Part shown: one piece after another, positions 16,821 through 25,135 of the stretch | Position numbering within the stretch: the stretch's first letter is position 1 | Layout: each line of letters starts with the position of its first letter | Source: Myxococcota bacterium | GTDB lineage: Bacteria > Myxococcota_A > Polyangia > Polyangiales > Houyiibacteriaceae | Direction of reading: 5' to 3' | DNA length: 38,744 nucleotides | Assembly (NCBI GenBank): GCA_025453555.1 | Contig: JALOQC010000064.1 | Coordinates: 1 to 38,744 of the forward strand | The notes under the pieces: model-generated | What the model was told of the DNA's origin: nothing | The model's database searches: none | The model's input: only the letters and a program-made list of their open reading frames with translations | Position numbers and translations under genes: made by a program

Positions 16821-17335
16821 ACGCCCGCAACGTACGTGTGGGCTGCGAGCCGACGGATCCGCGCAAGGGCTACGACGGCCTCTACGTTCGTGCCGAGTAT
16901 CGGCTCGCGAAGGTGCAGCGGCAGCAGTACCGCTGTGTGGTGGCGGTTGCGTCGAGATCGCGCTCTGCCCCGAACGCACGGTCGCTGGTGGCCGCTACTC
17001 GCTCGACTTCGGGATCGACGTCGTGGTGCACAAGTACCGCGATCATCTCCCGCTCGCGCGACTCCGCGTCCTCCTTCGCAGCGGTGCCATGCTCACGTCG
17101 CAGACGCTGTAGGACCAGCTCGCGAACGAGCTCGAGCCGACCTACGACGCGTTGCTCGCACTCGCACTTCGCGAACCCGTGATCGGCCTCGACCAGACGA
17201 GCTGGCCGCGCCTCAAGGAGGGCGAGAAGGACAAGATGCCTTGGCAGTTGTGGCGCGTGACCACGCCCACGACCTCCGTGCACGCGATCCGCTCCGAGCA
17301 CGGAACCCAGGCCGCGAGCACGACCGCCGCAATGA
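16810..17335 (+). pseudogene. IS66-family remnant: TnpB start fused to TnpC, frameshifted
   Basis: The first part reads NVRVGCEPTDPRKGYDGLY, the N-terminal signature of IS66 TnpB (Orf2). It then runs directly into a TnpC (transposase) segment, RLAKVQRQQYRC. After a frameshift at about 16930 it reads CGGGCVEIALCPERT, GGRYSLDFGIDVVVHKYRDH and LTSQTL, hits a TAG at 17110-17112, and continues DQLANELEPTYDALLALA and VIGLDQTSWPRL, which includes the catalytic Asp region. Homology stops near 17335. The deletion between TnpB and TnpC, the frameshift and the stop show a dead element. Confidence 0.8.
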
Positions 17336-17358
17336 CCGTTGAGCCAGTAGTCTTGGAA

Positions 17359-17512
17359 CCTGATCCAAGATCGGCGTCGAGTGATTCGTGCTCCGGGTGC
17401 GTGCCATGCGGCATCCGCTCGCCGAAGGAAATGCCGAGTATTGTCGAGCGCGGGTGGATGCCTCAGGGTGCGTGCCCAGGGCGCGAAGCGCCGGCGCCGA
17501 TCTTGGATCAGG
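17359..17512. mobile_element. 154-bp element with perfect 18-bp terminal inverted repeats
   Basis: CCTGATCCAAGATCGGCG at 17359-17376 is exactly inverted at 17495-17512. The inside has no gene. It sits between the IS66 remnant and the first MITE copy, so this is a nest of insertions. Target duplication is not obvious. It may be a MITE-like non-autonomous element, or a very long-loop stem. Confidence 0.5.
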
Positions 17513-17522
17513 CTCTAGGCTA

Positions 17523-17657
17523 GAGCGCATCTCATAACCTCCCGCGGCCATCCGCACGCCCTCGCCGCCATCCACTCACGCTCGAAAATGCACCACATTT
17601 CCTCGGTTCGCGGACGCGGCGATCGACGCACGGCTGCCACGAATCACCTCACGGGAG
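17523..17657. mobile_element. MITE-like element, copy 1 (right end missing)
   Basis: The left end GAGCGCATCTCATAACCTCC and the body (including ACTCACGCTCGAAAATGCAC and CGGCGATCGACGCACGGCTG) match the copies at 21056 and 27963. Homology stops at CACGGGAG; the right terminal repeat is absent. It is preceded by CTA. There is no coding capacity. Confidence 0.8.
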
Positions 17658-17779
17658 CTCGGGCGGTGGTGCAGCTCATGCAGCTGCGACCGCTGCGCGC
17701 GCTCGCCCGTTTCGCGGTGTTCGGAGACGTCGGATCGACTGAGCGCAAGCAGGCGTACCTCGAGTCTCCGAGGAGATGA
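17658..17779 (+). other. short open segment after MITE copy 1, possible gene remnant
   Basis: A plus-strand frame reading VVQLMQLRPLRALARFAVFG and ending KQAYLESPRR then stop looks mildly protein-like and may be the tail of a gene broken when the right end of MITE copy 1 was lost. No family recognised. Confidence 0.2.
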
Positions 17780-17798
17780 CTGCCGCGCCAGCTCGGGG

Positions 17799-18575
17799 TC
17801 ACGCAAGACGACGCGAGTACCGATGTAGCGCCATCTCGAAAGCGACGTGAAGGGAGGGCGCTCGGCCAGGGTCGATCCCGCAGGCTCGACGCGCCTCGAC
17901 GACCCTCAGGTGACCACTGGAGCGCCCGAGCTCCTCGAAAACCACACGAGCCGCGTGGCTCCGCAAGGTCGGGCTCTTCGCCAGCGCGTCTTCCAGACCG
18001 AAGTCCTCGACGAACTCGATCATCTGAACGGCGCCGAACTGACCGGGCAACACTGCCCTCAGCACGACCAGTTCGACGGAGTACGGAACCCAACCATGAG
18101 TTCGGAAGACGTCCCAAATACACGCCACCTCGACCACCTCGTGGTTCAAGTCGAGCGTGCGAAGAAATCGACCGTACTGCCTGACATGACGCACATCGTG
18201 TCGCATGAGCGCGTAGAACGCAGAGGTGCCCAGAGGAACCTCCTCGTCTTGCATGGCGACGCACCTTCTATCTCGATTGTTCGAGATGGCGTCTTCCAGC
18301 AGTGTGACGACCGACGACTCCAGCTCCGGATGCCTGACCACCGCCTCGAAGAATACGGCGTCACTCTCGAGGTGATAGAACCCTTCCAACCAAGAAGGGT
18401 TTCCGAGAGGAGGACCGGGATGCTCGAAGACAGTGTTCACGGTCGCTCCGAAAGAAAGTCGAACGGGACGGCTCGACTCGCTCCACTGGAACCGCTCTCG
18501 AACGACGTCGAGCGCTCTTCGCAGGGAGCGAGCCGAGTCCAGATTCACCACGACGTGAGTTCGATCGTCGGACAC
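17799..18575 (-). CDS. protein of unknown function
   Basis: 258 aa, with GTG at 18575 as the best start since an in-frame TAG lies just upstream. The product looks soluble and mixed alpha/beta: VVVNLDSARSLRRALDVVRE, WLEGFYHLESDAVFFEAVVR, a His-rich stretch ALMRHDVRHVRQYGRFLRTL, and VFRTHGWVPYSVELVVLRAV. No signal peptide or membrane helix is seen. I do not recognise a family. Its 5' end overlaps a truncated lipoprotein N-terminus (18545-18685) related to the one at 14985, so it follows a lipoprotein in the way the Imm11-like genes below follow theirs; an immunity or partner role is only a guess from position. Base composition is lower in GC than the housekeeping genes. Confidence 0.6.
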   Translation of the reverse strand: MSDDRTHVVVNLDSARSLRRALDVVRERFQWSESSRPVRLSFGATVNTVFEHPGPPLGNPSWLEGFYHLESDAVFFEAVVRHPELESSVVTLLEDAISNNRDRRCVAMQDEEVPLGTSAFYALMRHDVRHVRQYGRFLRTLDLNHEVVEVACIWDVFRTHGWVPYSVELVVLRAVLPGQFGAVQMIEFVEDFGLEDALAKSPTLRSHAARVVFEELGRSSGHLRVVEARRACGIDPGRAPSLHVAFEMALHRYSRRLA

Positions 18576-18685
18576 GTTCGTCTCCAGGTCGCGCTACCGC
18601 CCGAGGCCTCTGGCGTCGACGCAGGCTCCGCGGCCGAGCACGCGACGCAGCAGAGCAGGCGTACGCGCGTTCGCCAACCAATCAC
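18545..18685 (-). pseudogene. lipoprotein N-terminal fragment
   Basis: A 46-aa frame from GTG 18685 reads RVRLLCCVACSAAEPASTPE, nearly identical to the signal of the decayed lipoprotein at 14985 (YLLCCVACSAAAPASTP), and then runs into a stop after a few non-conserved residues. DNA similarity between the two places covers about 75 bp (CGCAGG(C/T)(G/T)CCGCGGCCGAGC region). It is a duplicated lipoprotein signal that has lost its body. Confidence 0.55.
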
Positions 18686-19024
18686 GAAGCGATGATCGCA
18701 CACGTCTAGCTAGGCTGCGCGGCACGAGCTGCGCTGGTCGTGGGACTGAGCGGCGGCAATCGATTCGTCTCACCAGGAAGAAGAATCCTCATAACTCGGT
18801 TCGCGATACATGCACCCCGTCTTGACAATGTTGTCCGACGATTCGACCGTTTCGACGGTGCAAGCACGACATCTCTCGAGTGCGATCCGGTCTGCAGTGG
18901 CCCTCAATGATGATTTCGCTCGCAGACCACGCCGAAATCGCTTCGACCTGTCCACTGTCGGCGCGACGAACGACATCAACGCCGATCATTCACAAAACAC
19001 GGACCGCACTTACGAACTGCTGTA
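18686..19024. other. gene-free interval
   Basis: About 340 bp with somewhat lower GC than the surroundings. Short open frames on both strands give no recognisable product. It probably holds the promoter of the minus-strand gene ending upstream of it and otherwise nothing that I can support. Confidence 0.35.
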
Positions 19025-19930
19025 CTAGCGAAACATCTCCCACTGACAGCCGAGCTGAGCGCCGCAGCTCTCGGTGGAGATGAACTCGAAGCAGGGCACG
19101 CTCTCTCCGCTGCAGTCGGAGCCCGCGGTGAAGCATCCGAGCTGCGCGTCACAGGCCGAGCCGGCGGAGAGACTCTCGCAATCGACTGAGTATCCCCTGC
19201 AGTCGCCACCCAACTCGAAACGCTCCCACTGACAGCCGCGCTGGGCGCCGCAGCTCTCGGTGGAGATGAACTCGTGGCAGACCAGACTCAGTCCGCGGCA
19301 GTCGGAGCCCGCGGTGATGCATCCGAGCTGCGCGTCGCAGGCCGAGCCGGCGGAGAGACGCTCGCACTCGACGGGGGACCCGATGCAGAGGCCACCCGCT
19401 TCGGGACGCTCCCATTGACAGCCGCGCTGGGCGCCGCAGCTCCCGGTGGAGTTGAACTCATAGCAATACCAGCTCTGTCCGCTGCAGTTGGAGCCATCGG
19501 CGATGCATCCGAGCTGCGCGTCGCAGGCCGATCCGCCGGAGAGATTCGAGCAAGAGATTGAGTGTCCTATGCACGCAGACTCACCGGACGGTGGCGCCCC
19601 AAAACACTCCCGCACTGCATCCGCCTCGAGGGAACAAGCCAGGTTGAACAGCGCATCTCCACAGTGAACCCCGAGCGCGCCTCCCCAGTCTGCGGCGATG
19701 CAACTCTGGAGAGCGCGAGTCTTGAACCTGCACGACGTCAGGTCGTCCAGCGCGTCGAGCTCCTCGCAGATCTCGATGACTGCTTCGACGTCTTCGGGCG
19801 TTGCGGGGCATGCGTTTCCGTATCGGACCGCGAGGGAGGCGCAGTCGTTGGTGTCGGCTGCACAGCCGAACGACGCGGTGAGCGCGACCAACGCGAGGTG
19901 CATGGGTGACCTGAGACGACGGAGATGCAT
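19025..19930 (-). CDS. Cys-rich repeat lipoprotein
   Basis: 301 aa; the ATG at 19930 is chosen because of AGGAG eight bases upstream and the lipoprotein signal LALVALTASFGC (a second ATG at 19903 is possible). Residues about 28-115 form a Cys-containing domain (DCASLAVRYGNACPATPEDV). The rest is about four units of roughly 25-50 aa built on LSAGSACDAQLGC, GSDC.G.S, and STESCGAQRGCQWE. The units are also repeated at DNA level (for example CATCCGAGCTGCGCGTC), so the number may vary by recombination. It is likely an exported, disulfide-rich surface protein of unknown role. Confidence 0.8.
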   Translation of the reverse strand: MHLRRLRSPMHLALVALTASFGCAADTNDCASLAVRYGNACPATPEDVEAVIEICEELDALDDLTSCRFKTRALQSCIAADWGGALGVHCGDALFNLACSLEADAVRECFGAPPSGESACIGHSISCSNLSGGSACDAQLGCIADGSNCSGQSWYCYEFNSTGSCGAQRGCQWERPEAGGLCIGSPVECERLSAGSACDAQLGCITAGSDCRGLSLVCHEFISTESCGAQRGCQWERFELGGDCRGYSVDCESLSAGSACDAQLGCFTAGSDCSGESVPCFEFISTESCGAQLGCQWEMFR

Positions 19931-20029
19931 GACGGAGCTCCTGAGTAGGCGGGTGATGGACATTCGAGCGAGCGAGCGACCGGGTTGCATCGCAGGCAGC
20001 GGGCACGGTAGGCGTCAGCGACTGCGCGC

Positions 20030-20986
20030 CTACGGCGTGAGGAGGTCACGCAGCAGACGCGAGAACGCAGGCGCTGCGACCGCGCCGCCCCACGCACCGT
20101 CGGAGCGTTCGACTCGAATCGCGACCACGAAGCGCGGCGCGTCGAGGGGCGCGATCCCGACGAACACCGCCGCGCCGTCCGAGGTCGTGCCGGTCTTGCC
20201 GCCGACGCGATGACCCACGACGCGCGCCGCTCGTCCGGTCCCGTCGTCGCTCGTCGCGGCCTCCAGCATCGACAGCACCGTCGCAGCGGTCGCGGGGGAG
20301 ACGACCGCTCGCCTCGCACCGCTTCCCTCTGCGGTCGGCGCGACCCCGACGCCCCCGTTCGCGAAGACGGCGTACGCGGCGGCCAAGTCGGTCAGACGCA
20401 TCGATGTTCCGATCCCGGCTCCGAGCTCCAGCGCCGAGCTCCCTTCGGCAAACGTGGCGCCAGCGGCGCGCAAGTACTCGAGGACCACCTCCTCGCCGAC
20501 CGCTTCGACGATCTTCGCGGCCCCCACGTTCGACGAGCGAACCACCACGTCGCGGGCGTCGAAGGACTCGCGAGGTTCGTGGTCCCGAAGAATCGTGTCG
20601 ACGTCGGCCCGCCACTCGCCCCCTTCGCCATCGAAGCGACGCGAAGGATCGAGACCCGCCTCGAGCGCGACCGCGATGGTCAGCGGCTTCACCGTGGACC
20701 CCGTCGTCACCGAACGCCCGGCTCGTCGTTCCTCGCTCGTGACGCCGTGGGACTGCATCGCGACGACGCGCCCGTCGCGTGGATCGAGGACGACGATCTC
20801 CACGGCGGTTCCCCCCTCGGCGACGAGGCGGTCGAGCTCACGCGCCACGAGCGCGTCGGGCGTGTCGCGTGTCGCTGCCGAGGGGGTCGTCTCCGTGGTC
20901 GGAACGGTGTTGCTCCCGCACCCCACCAGACCGACGACCAGTGAGGTGAGAAGCAACTTGCGCCTGAACGAACGGTATGTGTGCAT
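20030..20986 (-). CDS. penicillin-binding transpeptidase-domain lipoprotein
   Basis: About 318 aa from ATG 20986; the frame is open to a GTG at 21037. The signal is LLLTSLVVGLVGC. The transpeptidase fold has all three active-site motifs: S-x-x-K as TTGSTVKPLT, S-x-N as VVRSSNVGAA, and K-T-G-T as VGGKTGTTSDGAA. Also visible are LDPRDGRVVAMQSHGV and MRLTDLAAAYAVFANGGVGV, as in PBP2/FtsI-type proteins. The N-terminal dimerisation/pedestal domain of true class B PBPs is missing, so this is a minimal secreted transpeptidase acting on D-Ala-D-Ala stem peptides, or a beta-lactam-binding relative. It is not in a division gene cluster. Confidence 0.88.
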   Translation of the reverse strand: MHTYRSFRRKLLLTSLVVGLVGCGSNTVPTTETTPSAATRDTPDALVARELDRLVAEGGTAVEIVVLDPRDGRVVAMQSHGVTSEERRAGRSVTTGSTVKPLTIAVALEAGLDPSRRFDGEGGEWRADVDTILRDHEPRESFDARDVVVRSSNVGAAKIVEAVGEEVVLEYLRAAGATFAEGSSALELGAGIGTSMRLTDLAAAYAVFANGGVGVAPTAEGSGARRAVVSPATAATVLSMLEAATSDDGTGRAARVVGHRVGGKTGTTSDGAAVFVGIAPLDAPRFVVAIRVERSDGAWGGAVAAPAFSRLLRDLLTP

Positions 20987-21055
20987 GAGCCATCTACGCG
21001 TGTTTTGCGGCGATTCATTCCCATGTCTTTTCGACACTGTTCATTCTAGTAACTA

Positions 21056-21214
21056 GAGCGCATCTCATAACCTCCCGCGTCCGCTTCGCGGCATCCGCAC
21101 GCCCTCCGCCATCCACTCACGCTCGAAAATGCACCACATTTCCTCGGTTCGCGGACGCGGCGATCGACGCACGGCTGCCACGAATCACCTCACGGGAGGT
21201 TTTGAGATGCGCTC
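21056..21214. mobile_element. MITE-like element, copy 2 (complete)
   Basis: 159 bp with imperfect terminal inverted repeats: left GAGCGCATCTCATAACCTCC, right GGAGGTTTTGAGATGCGCTC. It is flanked by CTA on the left and TAG on the right, consistent with a TA target duplication. The interior is shared with copies 1 and 3. No ORF; it depends on a transposase elsewhere. It lies between the transpeptidase gene start and the Imm11-like gene. Confidence 0.85.
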
Positions 21215-21347
21215 TAGATGCGTCGAACCGCGTCGTCGAATGCGCTCGCGCGCCGTTGGTGTACGCTCCGAAAAGCTGTGCTCGACCTGCATGACCTCGG
21301 CTCATCTACCGCCGATGACCGGTCTCGAGCGGTGACGCGAACTGACA

Positions 21348-21911
21348 TCATCCGGCCCTCTCGAATCTCAACGTGAGCCCACCGAATGCCTCGAGATGCT
21401 CTTTGACCACCGCGTGGATGACGAGGTCACCTGTCGACTCCGCCAGCCGGAACATTCGCCGCTCCGCAGCGCGCTTCGTGTCGACCACCAATCCCGAAAA
21501 GACGGTATCCTCGAGCGGAGAGTCGTCGATCTGGCTCCCGGTCGACGCATGTAGATCGGCGGACTCGACGAGCCCGAGAACGTTCACTGCACGATACGTA
21601 AACGTACGGCCGTTGTTTTCGTCGACGAGGAGAGCGTCGAACGTCTGCAGATTGTCCACTCCGGCCGCGAGCAGTGCTTCCACCAATCGAACCGACATGA
21701 GGCACAGGTATCCGTCCAGCAAGTCACTCGGTTCTCCGCGAAAATCCTCGATGGCGTAGATGGGAATTCTCAGGGGATGGGGGAGCCTCGCAGTGATCGG
21801 TTCGCCGAGAGCCCAACTGCGAACGCCCTCGAAGTCGATGCCGTCGTCGACGTCGTAGTACCCCCCCGCATCATCGACGGGCGTCTCGGAGTGCAAGGTG
21901 AAGTAGCCCAT
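21348..21911 (-). CDS. Imm11-family (DUF1629) protein, copy A
   Basis: 187 aa from ATG 21911 (MGYFTLHSE). It shows the Imm11/DUF1629 pattern: short N-terminal strand, GGYYDVDDGIDFEGVRSW, then LMSVRLVEALLAAGVDNLQT, a strand with FTYRAVNVLGLVESAD, and the C-terminal FRLAESTGDLVIHAVVKEHL followed by GLTLRFERAG. Family knowledge: Imm11 proteins are predicted immunity proteins of polymorphic toxins and are very numerous, often alone, in myxobacteria. Here it follows a polysaccharide-lyase-like lipoprotein by about 205 bp, and the second copy at 24458 follows another. Cytosolic. Whether it neutralises anything is inference. Confidence 0.75.
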   Translation of the reverse strand: MGYFTLHSETPVDDAGGYYDVDDGIDFEGVRSWALGEPITARLPHPLRIPIYAIEDFRGEPSDLLDGYLCLMSVRLVEALLAAGVDNLQTFDALLVDENNGRTFTYRAVNVLGLVESADLHASTGSQIDDSPLEDTVFSGLVVDTKRAAERRMFRLAESTGDLVIHAVVKEHLEAFGGLTLRFERAG

Positions 21912-22116
21912 TCGATTCCGCTCCAGCAGCCTGCTGAAGAACGCACGCGACTCGATTCGTGGGAACCAGTGGTCCGCCTCGCGTCCTCGAACCGAGGAGC
22001 ACGCGACGCATTCTCGAGCATGGGAGGATGGCGCGAGGCGGAGTGCTGGTCGCGCGAAGGGCACGCCTTCCCACGGTGAAGCCCGCCAAGCACGTCGCTT
22101 CACCTCATCCGGCCGT

Positions 22117-24312
22117 TCAGGGGAGCCAGACCACGCCGGTGTCGTCCACGTAGCTCCGTTGCACACCCGTGCGAAGCGGAGTGAGTCCGTCGCAGGCCAG
22201 ACCGGTGTCCGTGCATGCGATCGCGCCTCCCGTCGACGTCGCACCCCGCTCGAACGTGATGGTGGAGGTTCCGCGCTCGGGATGTTCGAGCGTGATGACG
22301 AAGCGCGCTCCGTCATCCGTCAAGCCGACCTCCAGCGGTGACGCTCCAGCGTCTCGACCTTCGACCAGATGCAAGAAGTAGCTCTGAGCTTCGCCGCTCG
22401 TCTCCACCTCCAGACGGTACTGAGCGCGGTCGTGGTCTCCCTCGTCGATCACGCGCCGCACGGTAGTTTCCGGATGGAGCGTCGTCACTTGGACGACCTG
22501 GTCCCCCACGGTCGCCGTCGCAATGGCACCTCCGCCCTGAACCGGTTCGGTCTCGAAGTGCATGAGGAAGGTCTTCGCGGTCGCATCCGCAGCGACCCCT
22601 CGAGCGGGCCGCGACTGAAGCCGGTCGAACACGACGACCGCCTCGAGAGCGCGGACGTAGAGGATCTCGCGAACCAGCGTCTCGACGTGAGGATTGTCCC
22701 GCTCCGGGCGGTTGTTCTGCGTTTCGGTGTCGACTCGGAACGCCTCGGTGAGATCTGCCGCGACGTAAAAGTAGTCCTCAGCCGATTCGAGACGCACGAT
22801 CCGACCCGCGCCCATCTTGTTCGAGCGGACCGGTCCGTTCCCCTCGAAGAGCAGCGTGTTGTGAGCGACCGGCATGTTCATGTCGACGGTGCCCGAGCCC
22901 GCGTGGCCAACGAGGTTTTGCCCCGAGGACTGGTACCCGGCACTCTCACGGGTGAGCCACCGACCGCCGCGCCAGAACTGGAAGTTGCCGACGTCCGCGT
23001 GGAGATGATCGGTGTTCTCGGGGACCCCGAGCTGAGCCATCAAAACCGAAGACGAGGAGTCCCAAGCCCGCCGAGCAAACACCATCTGGGGGCCAGGTGC
23101 GTGGTAGTCGAGAGGAAGGGAGTCGAAGGTGCTCGCTTCGCTTCCGGAATCGAGTGCCGCGAGGTAGGGCTCCACTTCCGGTCCGACCCGATCGAGCCAG
23201 TGCCGTGCGTATCGCCCGATCCCATAAGTAGACCACTCGATCGCCGCCGCCGTCATGAACCCACCGTAGTAGAACGACTGGGCGCTCGAACCCGCTCGCC
23301 AGGTGTGGGCGTCGCCGAACGGAAATGTCTGGTAGCCACCAGCATCATCCACGATTGAAGTCCTCGCGGGCGTGGTACCATAAACCAGATACATCACCGC
23401 CTCTTTGAAGAAGTGGGTCTCGTTCCAGAGGCTGCGGCCGTGACAGTCGGCCGACGCGAGGGCCATGACCGGATACCGAAGCATGTACTGACCGTAGTCG
23501 GTGGCCTCGACCGGCACGCCTCCTCGCCCAGGCTCCCACGCGTACGGGAGAAACGAGTCGCGCCAGCGGGTCTCCGAGAAGTAGTCGAGAAACTCCCCGG
23601 CGCGAGGATTGTCGCCATGACTCGCGATGGCCCACAGGAGGGTATTTCGCGTGTAACCCCAGTAGTAGTTGTTGGCCTCCATTCCGGGGCCACCCCACGA
23701 TTTGGCATTGAACGCCTCGACGTAGGAGTTCCAACGGTCGACGAGCGTCTCTCGTTGCTCGGCCGAGAGCCGATCGTGCACCCAATCGTAGATCACCAAG
23801 GCATTCTCGCCCGACCAGCGCGCATCGTCCGAGACCGAGCGCTCGACGTCGAGGGTGACGCCCATCAGAAAGGCGATCGCTTCGTCGCCGTGGGCCGCAT
23901 TTCCCGTGAGCAGGTAGGACATCGCCTTCTCCAACGGCGCGTCGCCCGGCGTCCACCCCGTGGTCTCCGCCCAGGTCCGTGCGGCGGGAAGGCTCTCGGA
24001 CGTGAACCAGATGCGCGGCCGACCCGTCGGGATCACCAGCTCGCCCTGCGGAGACGGAGCCGGGCCGAGAGTCTCCGACGTCGGCGGCGTGGTGGGCGGC
24101 GCAATCGTCACGGTCATGCAGCCCGCCGGCGGCGGAGGAGGAGGCGGAGGAGGAGGCGGAGGCGGAGACGGGCTCTCGCCGTCCGTGCGTGGTGAGCTCG
24201 AGTCCGAGGCACGCGACCCGTCCGCGACACCACCAGGACCCGCGTCCTCGTCCGCGCCGGCGCCACCGCAGGCCGACAGGGCGAACCACAAGACGAGCAG
24301 TCTCTCCTTCAT
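22117..24312 (-). CDS. heparinase II/III-type polysaccharide-lyase-like lipoprotein
   Basis: 731 aa from ATG 24312, which follows GGAGG at 7 nt and starts a lipoprotein signal (LLVLWFALSACGG). A linker with a run of 13 prolines leads to an alpha-toroid part (about residues 110-400) with TGRPRIWFTSESLPAARTWA, WSGENALVIYDWVHDRLSAE and MEANNYYWGYTRNTLLW. The C-terminal beta-sheet domain carries the heparinase-II/III-like stretch DHLHADVGNFQFWRGG, then AHNTLLFEGNG and VREILYVRALEAVVVFDRL. Expected activity is beta-elimination of an acidic polysaccharide at the cell surface; the substrate is not deducible. Upstream lies a GCGCCA direct-repeat site (24393). It forms a pair with the Imm11-like gene downstream. 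Confidence 0.82.
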   Translation of the reverse strand: MKERLLVLWFALSACGGAGADEDAGPGGVADGSRASDSSSPRTDGESPSPPPPPPPPPPPPPAGCMTVTIAPPTTPPTSETLGPAPSPQGELVIPTGRPRIWFTSESLPAARTWAETTGWTPGDAPLEKAMSYLLTGNAAHGDEAIAFLMGVTLDVERSVSDDARWSGENALVIYDWVHDRLSAEQRETLVDRWNSYVEAFNAKSWGGPGMEANNYYWGYTRNTLLWAIASHGDNPRAGEFLDYFSETRWRDSFLPYAWEPGRGGVPVEATDYGQYMLRYPVMALASADCHGRSLWNETHFFKEAVMYLVYGTTPARTSIVDDAGGYQTFPFGDAHTWRAGSSAQSFYYGGFMTAAAIEWSTYGIGRYARHWLDRVGPEVEPYLAALDSGSEASTFDSLPLDYHAPGPQMVFARRAWDSSSSVLMAQLGVPENTDHLHADVGNFQFWRGGRWLTRESAGYQSSGQNLVGHAGSGTVDMNMPVAHNTLLFEGNGPVRSNKMGAGRIVRLESAEDYFYVAADLTEAFRVDTETQNNRPERDNPHVETLVREILYVRALEAVVVFDRLQSRPARGVAADATAKTFLMHFETEPVQGGGAIATATVGDQVVQVTTLHPETTVRRVIDEGDHDRAQYRLEVETSGEAQSYFLHLVEGRDAGASPLEVGLTDDGARFVITLEHPERGTSTITFERGATSTGGAIACTDTGLACDGLTPLRTGVQRSYVDDTGVVWLP

Positions 24313-24392
24313 GACGGGACCTCCATGCGTGGAAGGCGCGGAGCCTCCGAGTGGCGCGAGTGCAGAGGATGTTCGAGCGGTGGAGTCCCGAG

Positions 24393-24419
24393 GCGCCAAC
24401 CACCGTCGACTTCGCGCCA
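24393..24419 (-). promoter_or_regulatory. 21-bp-spaced direct repeat GCGCCA-N15-GCGCCA, site 3 (lyase)
   Basis: GCGCCAA at 24393 and GCGCCA at 24414 with GTCGA at the same spacer position as the other sites, 81 nt upstream of the lyase ATG. Similarity to the site at 26896 extends towards the gene (GGATGTTCGA block). Confidence 0.5.
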
Positions 24420-24457
24420 CGGGCATCGCTGTGCCTGAGACGGGCGCCGGGATGCCG

Positions 24458-25063
24458 TCAGGATCCTGGCGTGGTGTCCTCCAACCAGTCGTGCTCGGCT
24501 GACGCGGACCCCACGAACGACGCACTGGCGCGCTCGAACCGCAGGAACGGGATGTGTTCGAGGGCTTCCTTGACCCGCTCGCTGACGACGATGGCGCCGC
24601 TTACGGCGAGCCGAAAGAGATCTGCCTGGGCCTTCGACTCATCCACGACGATTTTGGTGAAGATCGCCATCGGGCCATCGAGATCCACACCCTCGGAGCT
24701 ACTCCTGTCGAGCGCATCGAGAACGACCAGAATGTTCACCGCAAAGTACGGAAAGCATCGTTCATTGGCGCGGTCTCGAAGAAACACTGGGTACGCGTCG
24801 AAGCTCGACACCCCGATGCCTCTGAGCGCCTCCACCATCGAGTGACTCATGAGGAGCATGTGGCCGATCTTCATCGGCGGAGGGGTGGCATCGGGCCAGT
24901 CGCCCGTGAGCTCCATGTCGATGACGATGGGGGCGGATGGGGCGTGAGCGACGACCCCTCCAGTCGTCCAACTGACGACACCGTCGATCTCTACCCCGTC
25001 GTCGATGTCGTAGTAGTCGTTGTCCGGTGACATCGGGTAGTCGTAGTCGAGCGTATAGAACAT
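24458..25063 (-). CDS. Imm11-family (DUF1629) protein, copy B
   Basis: 201 aa from ATG 25063 (MFYTLDYDYPM), with AGGACC just before it. The layout matches copy A: DNDYYDIDDGVEIDGVVSW, GHMLLMSHSMVEALRGIGV, CFPYFAVNILVVLDALDRSS, VDESKAQADLFRLAVSG and VVSERVKEALEHIPFLRFER. A short non-conserved tail follows. It starts 72 bp after the stop of the RIFT-barrel lipoprotein and ends about 38 bp before the regulatory site of the next lyase, so it closes the first lipoprotein-Imm11 unit. Probably cytosolic. Immunity function is a family prediction, not shown. Confidence 0.78.
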   Translation of the reverse strand: MFYTLDYDYPMSPDNDYYDIDDGVEIDGVVSWTTGGVVAHAPSAPIVIDMELTGDWPDATPPPMKIGHMLLMSHSMVEALRGIGVSSFDAYPVFLRDRANERCFPYFAVNILVVLDALDRSSSEGVDLDGPMAIFTKIVVDESKAQADLFRLAVSGAIVVSERVKEALEHIPFLRFERASASFVGSASAEHDWLEDTTPGS

Positions 25064-25135
25064 TGGTCCTCAACTCAGAACATTCGGCACACGGTGAATC
25101 AGTTCGAACCCACGATCTTCGACACGTCCTGATCT

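Noticed and set aside
18810-19028. 72-codon plus-strand ORF
   Set aside because: No ribosome site, no family and no frame bias; kept as part of a gene-free interval.
21912-22114. AHH/HNH-type toxin tail upstream of Imm11 copy A (ADHWFPRIESRAFF)
   Set aside because: The H-x-x-P...FF pattern is suggestive, but it has no start, is in frame with Imm11 without a stop, and lacks the paired AHH core; too weak to call.
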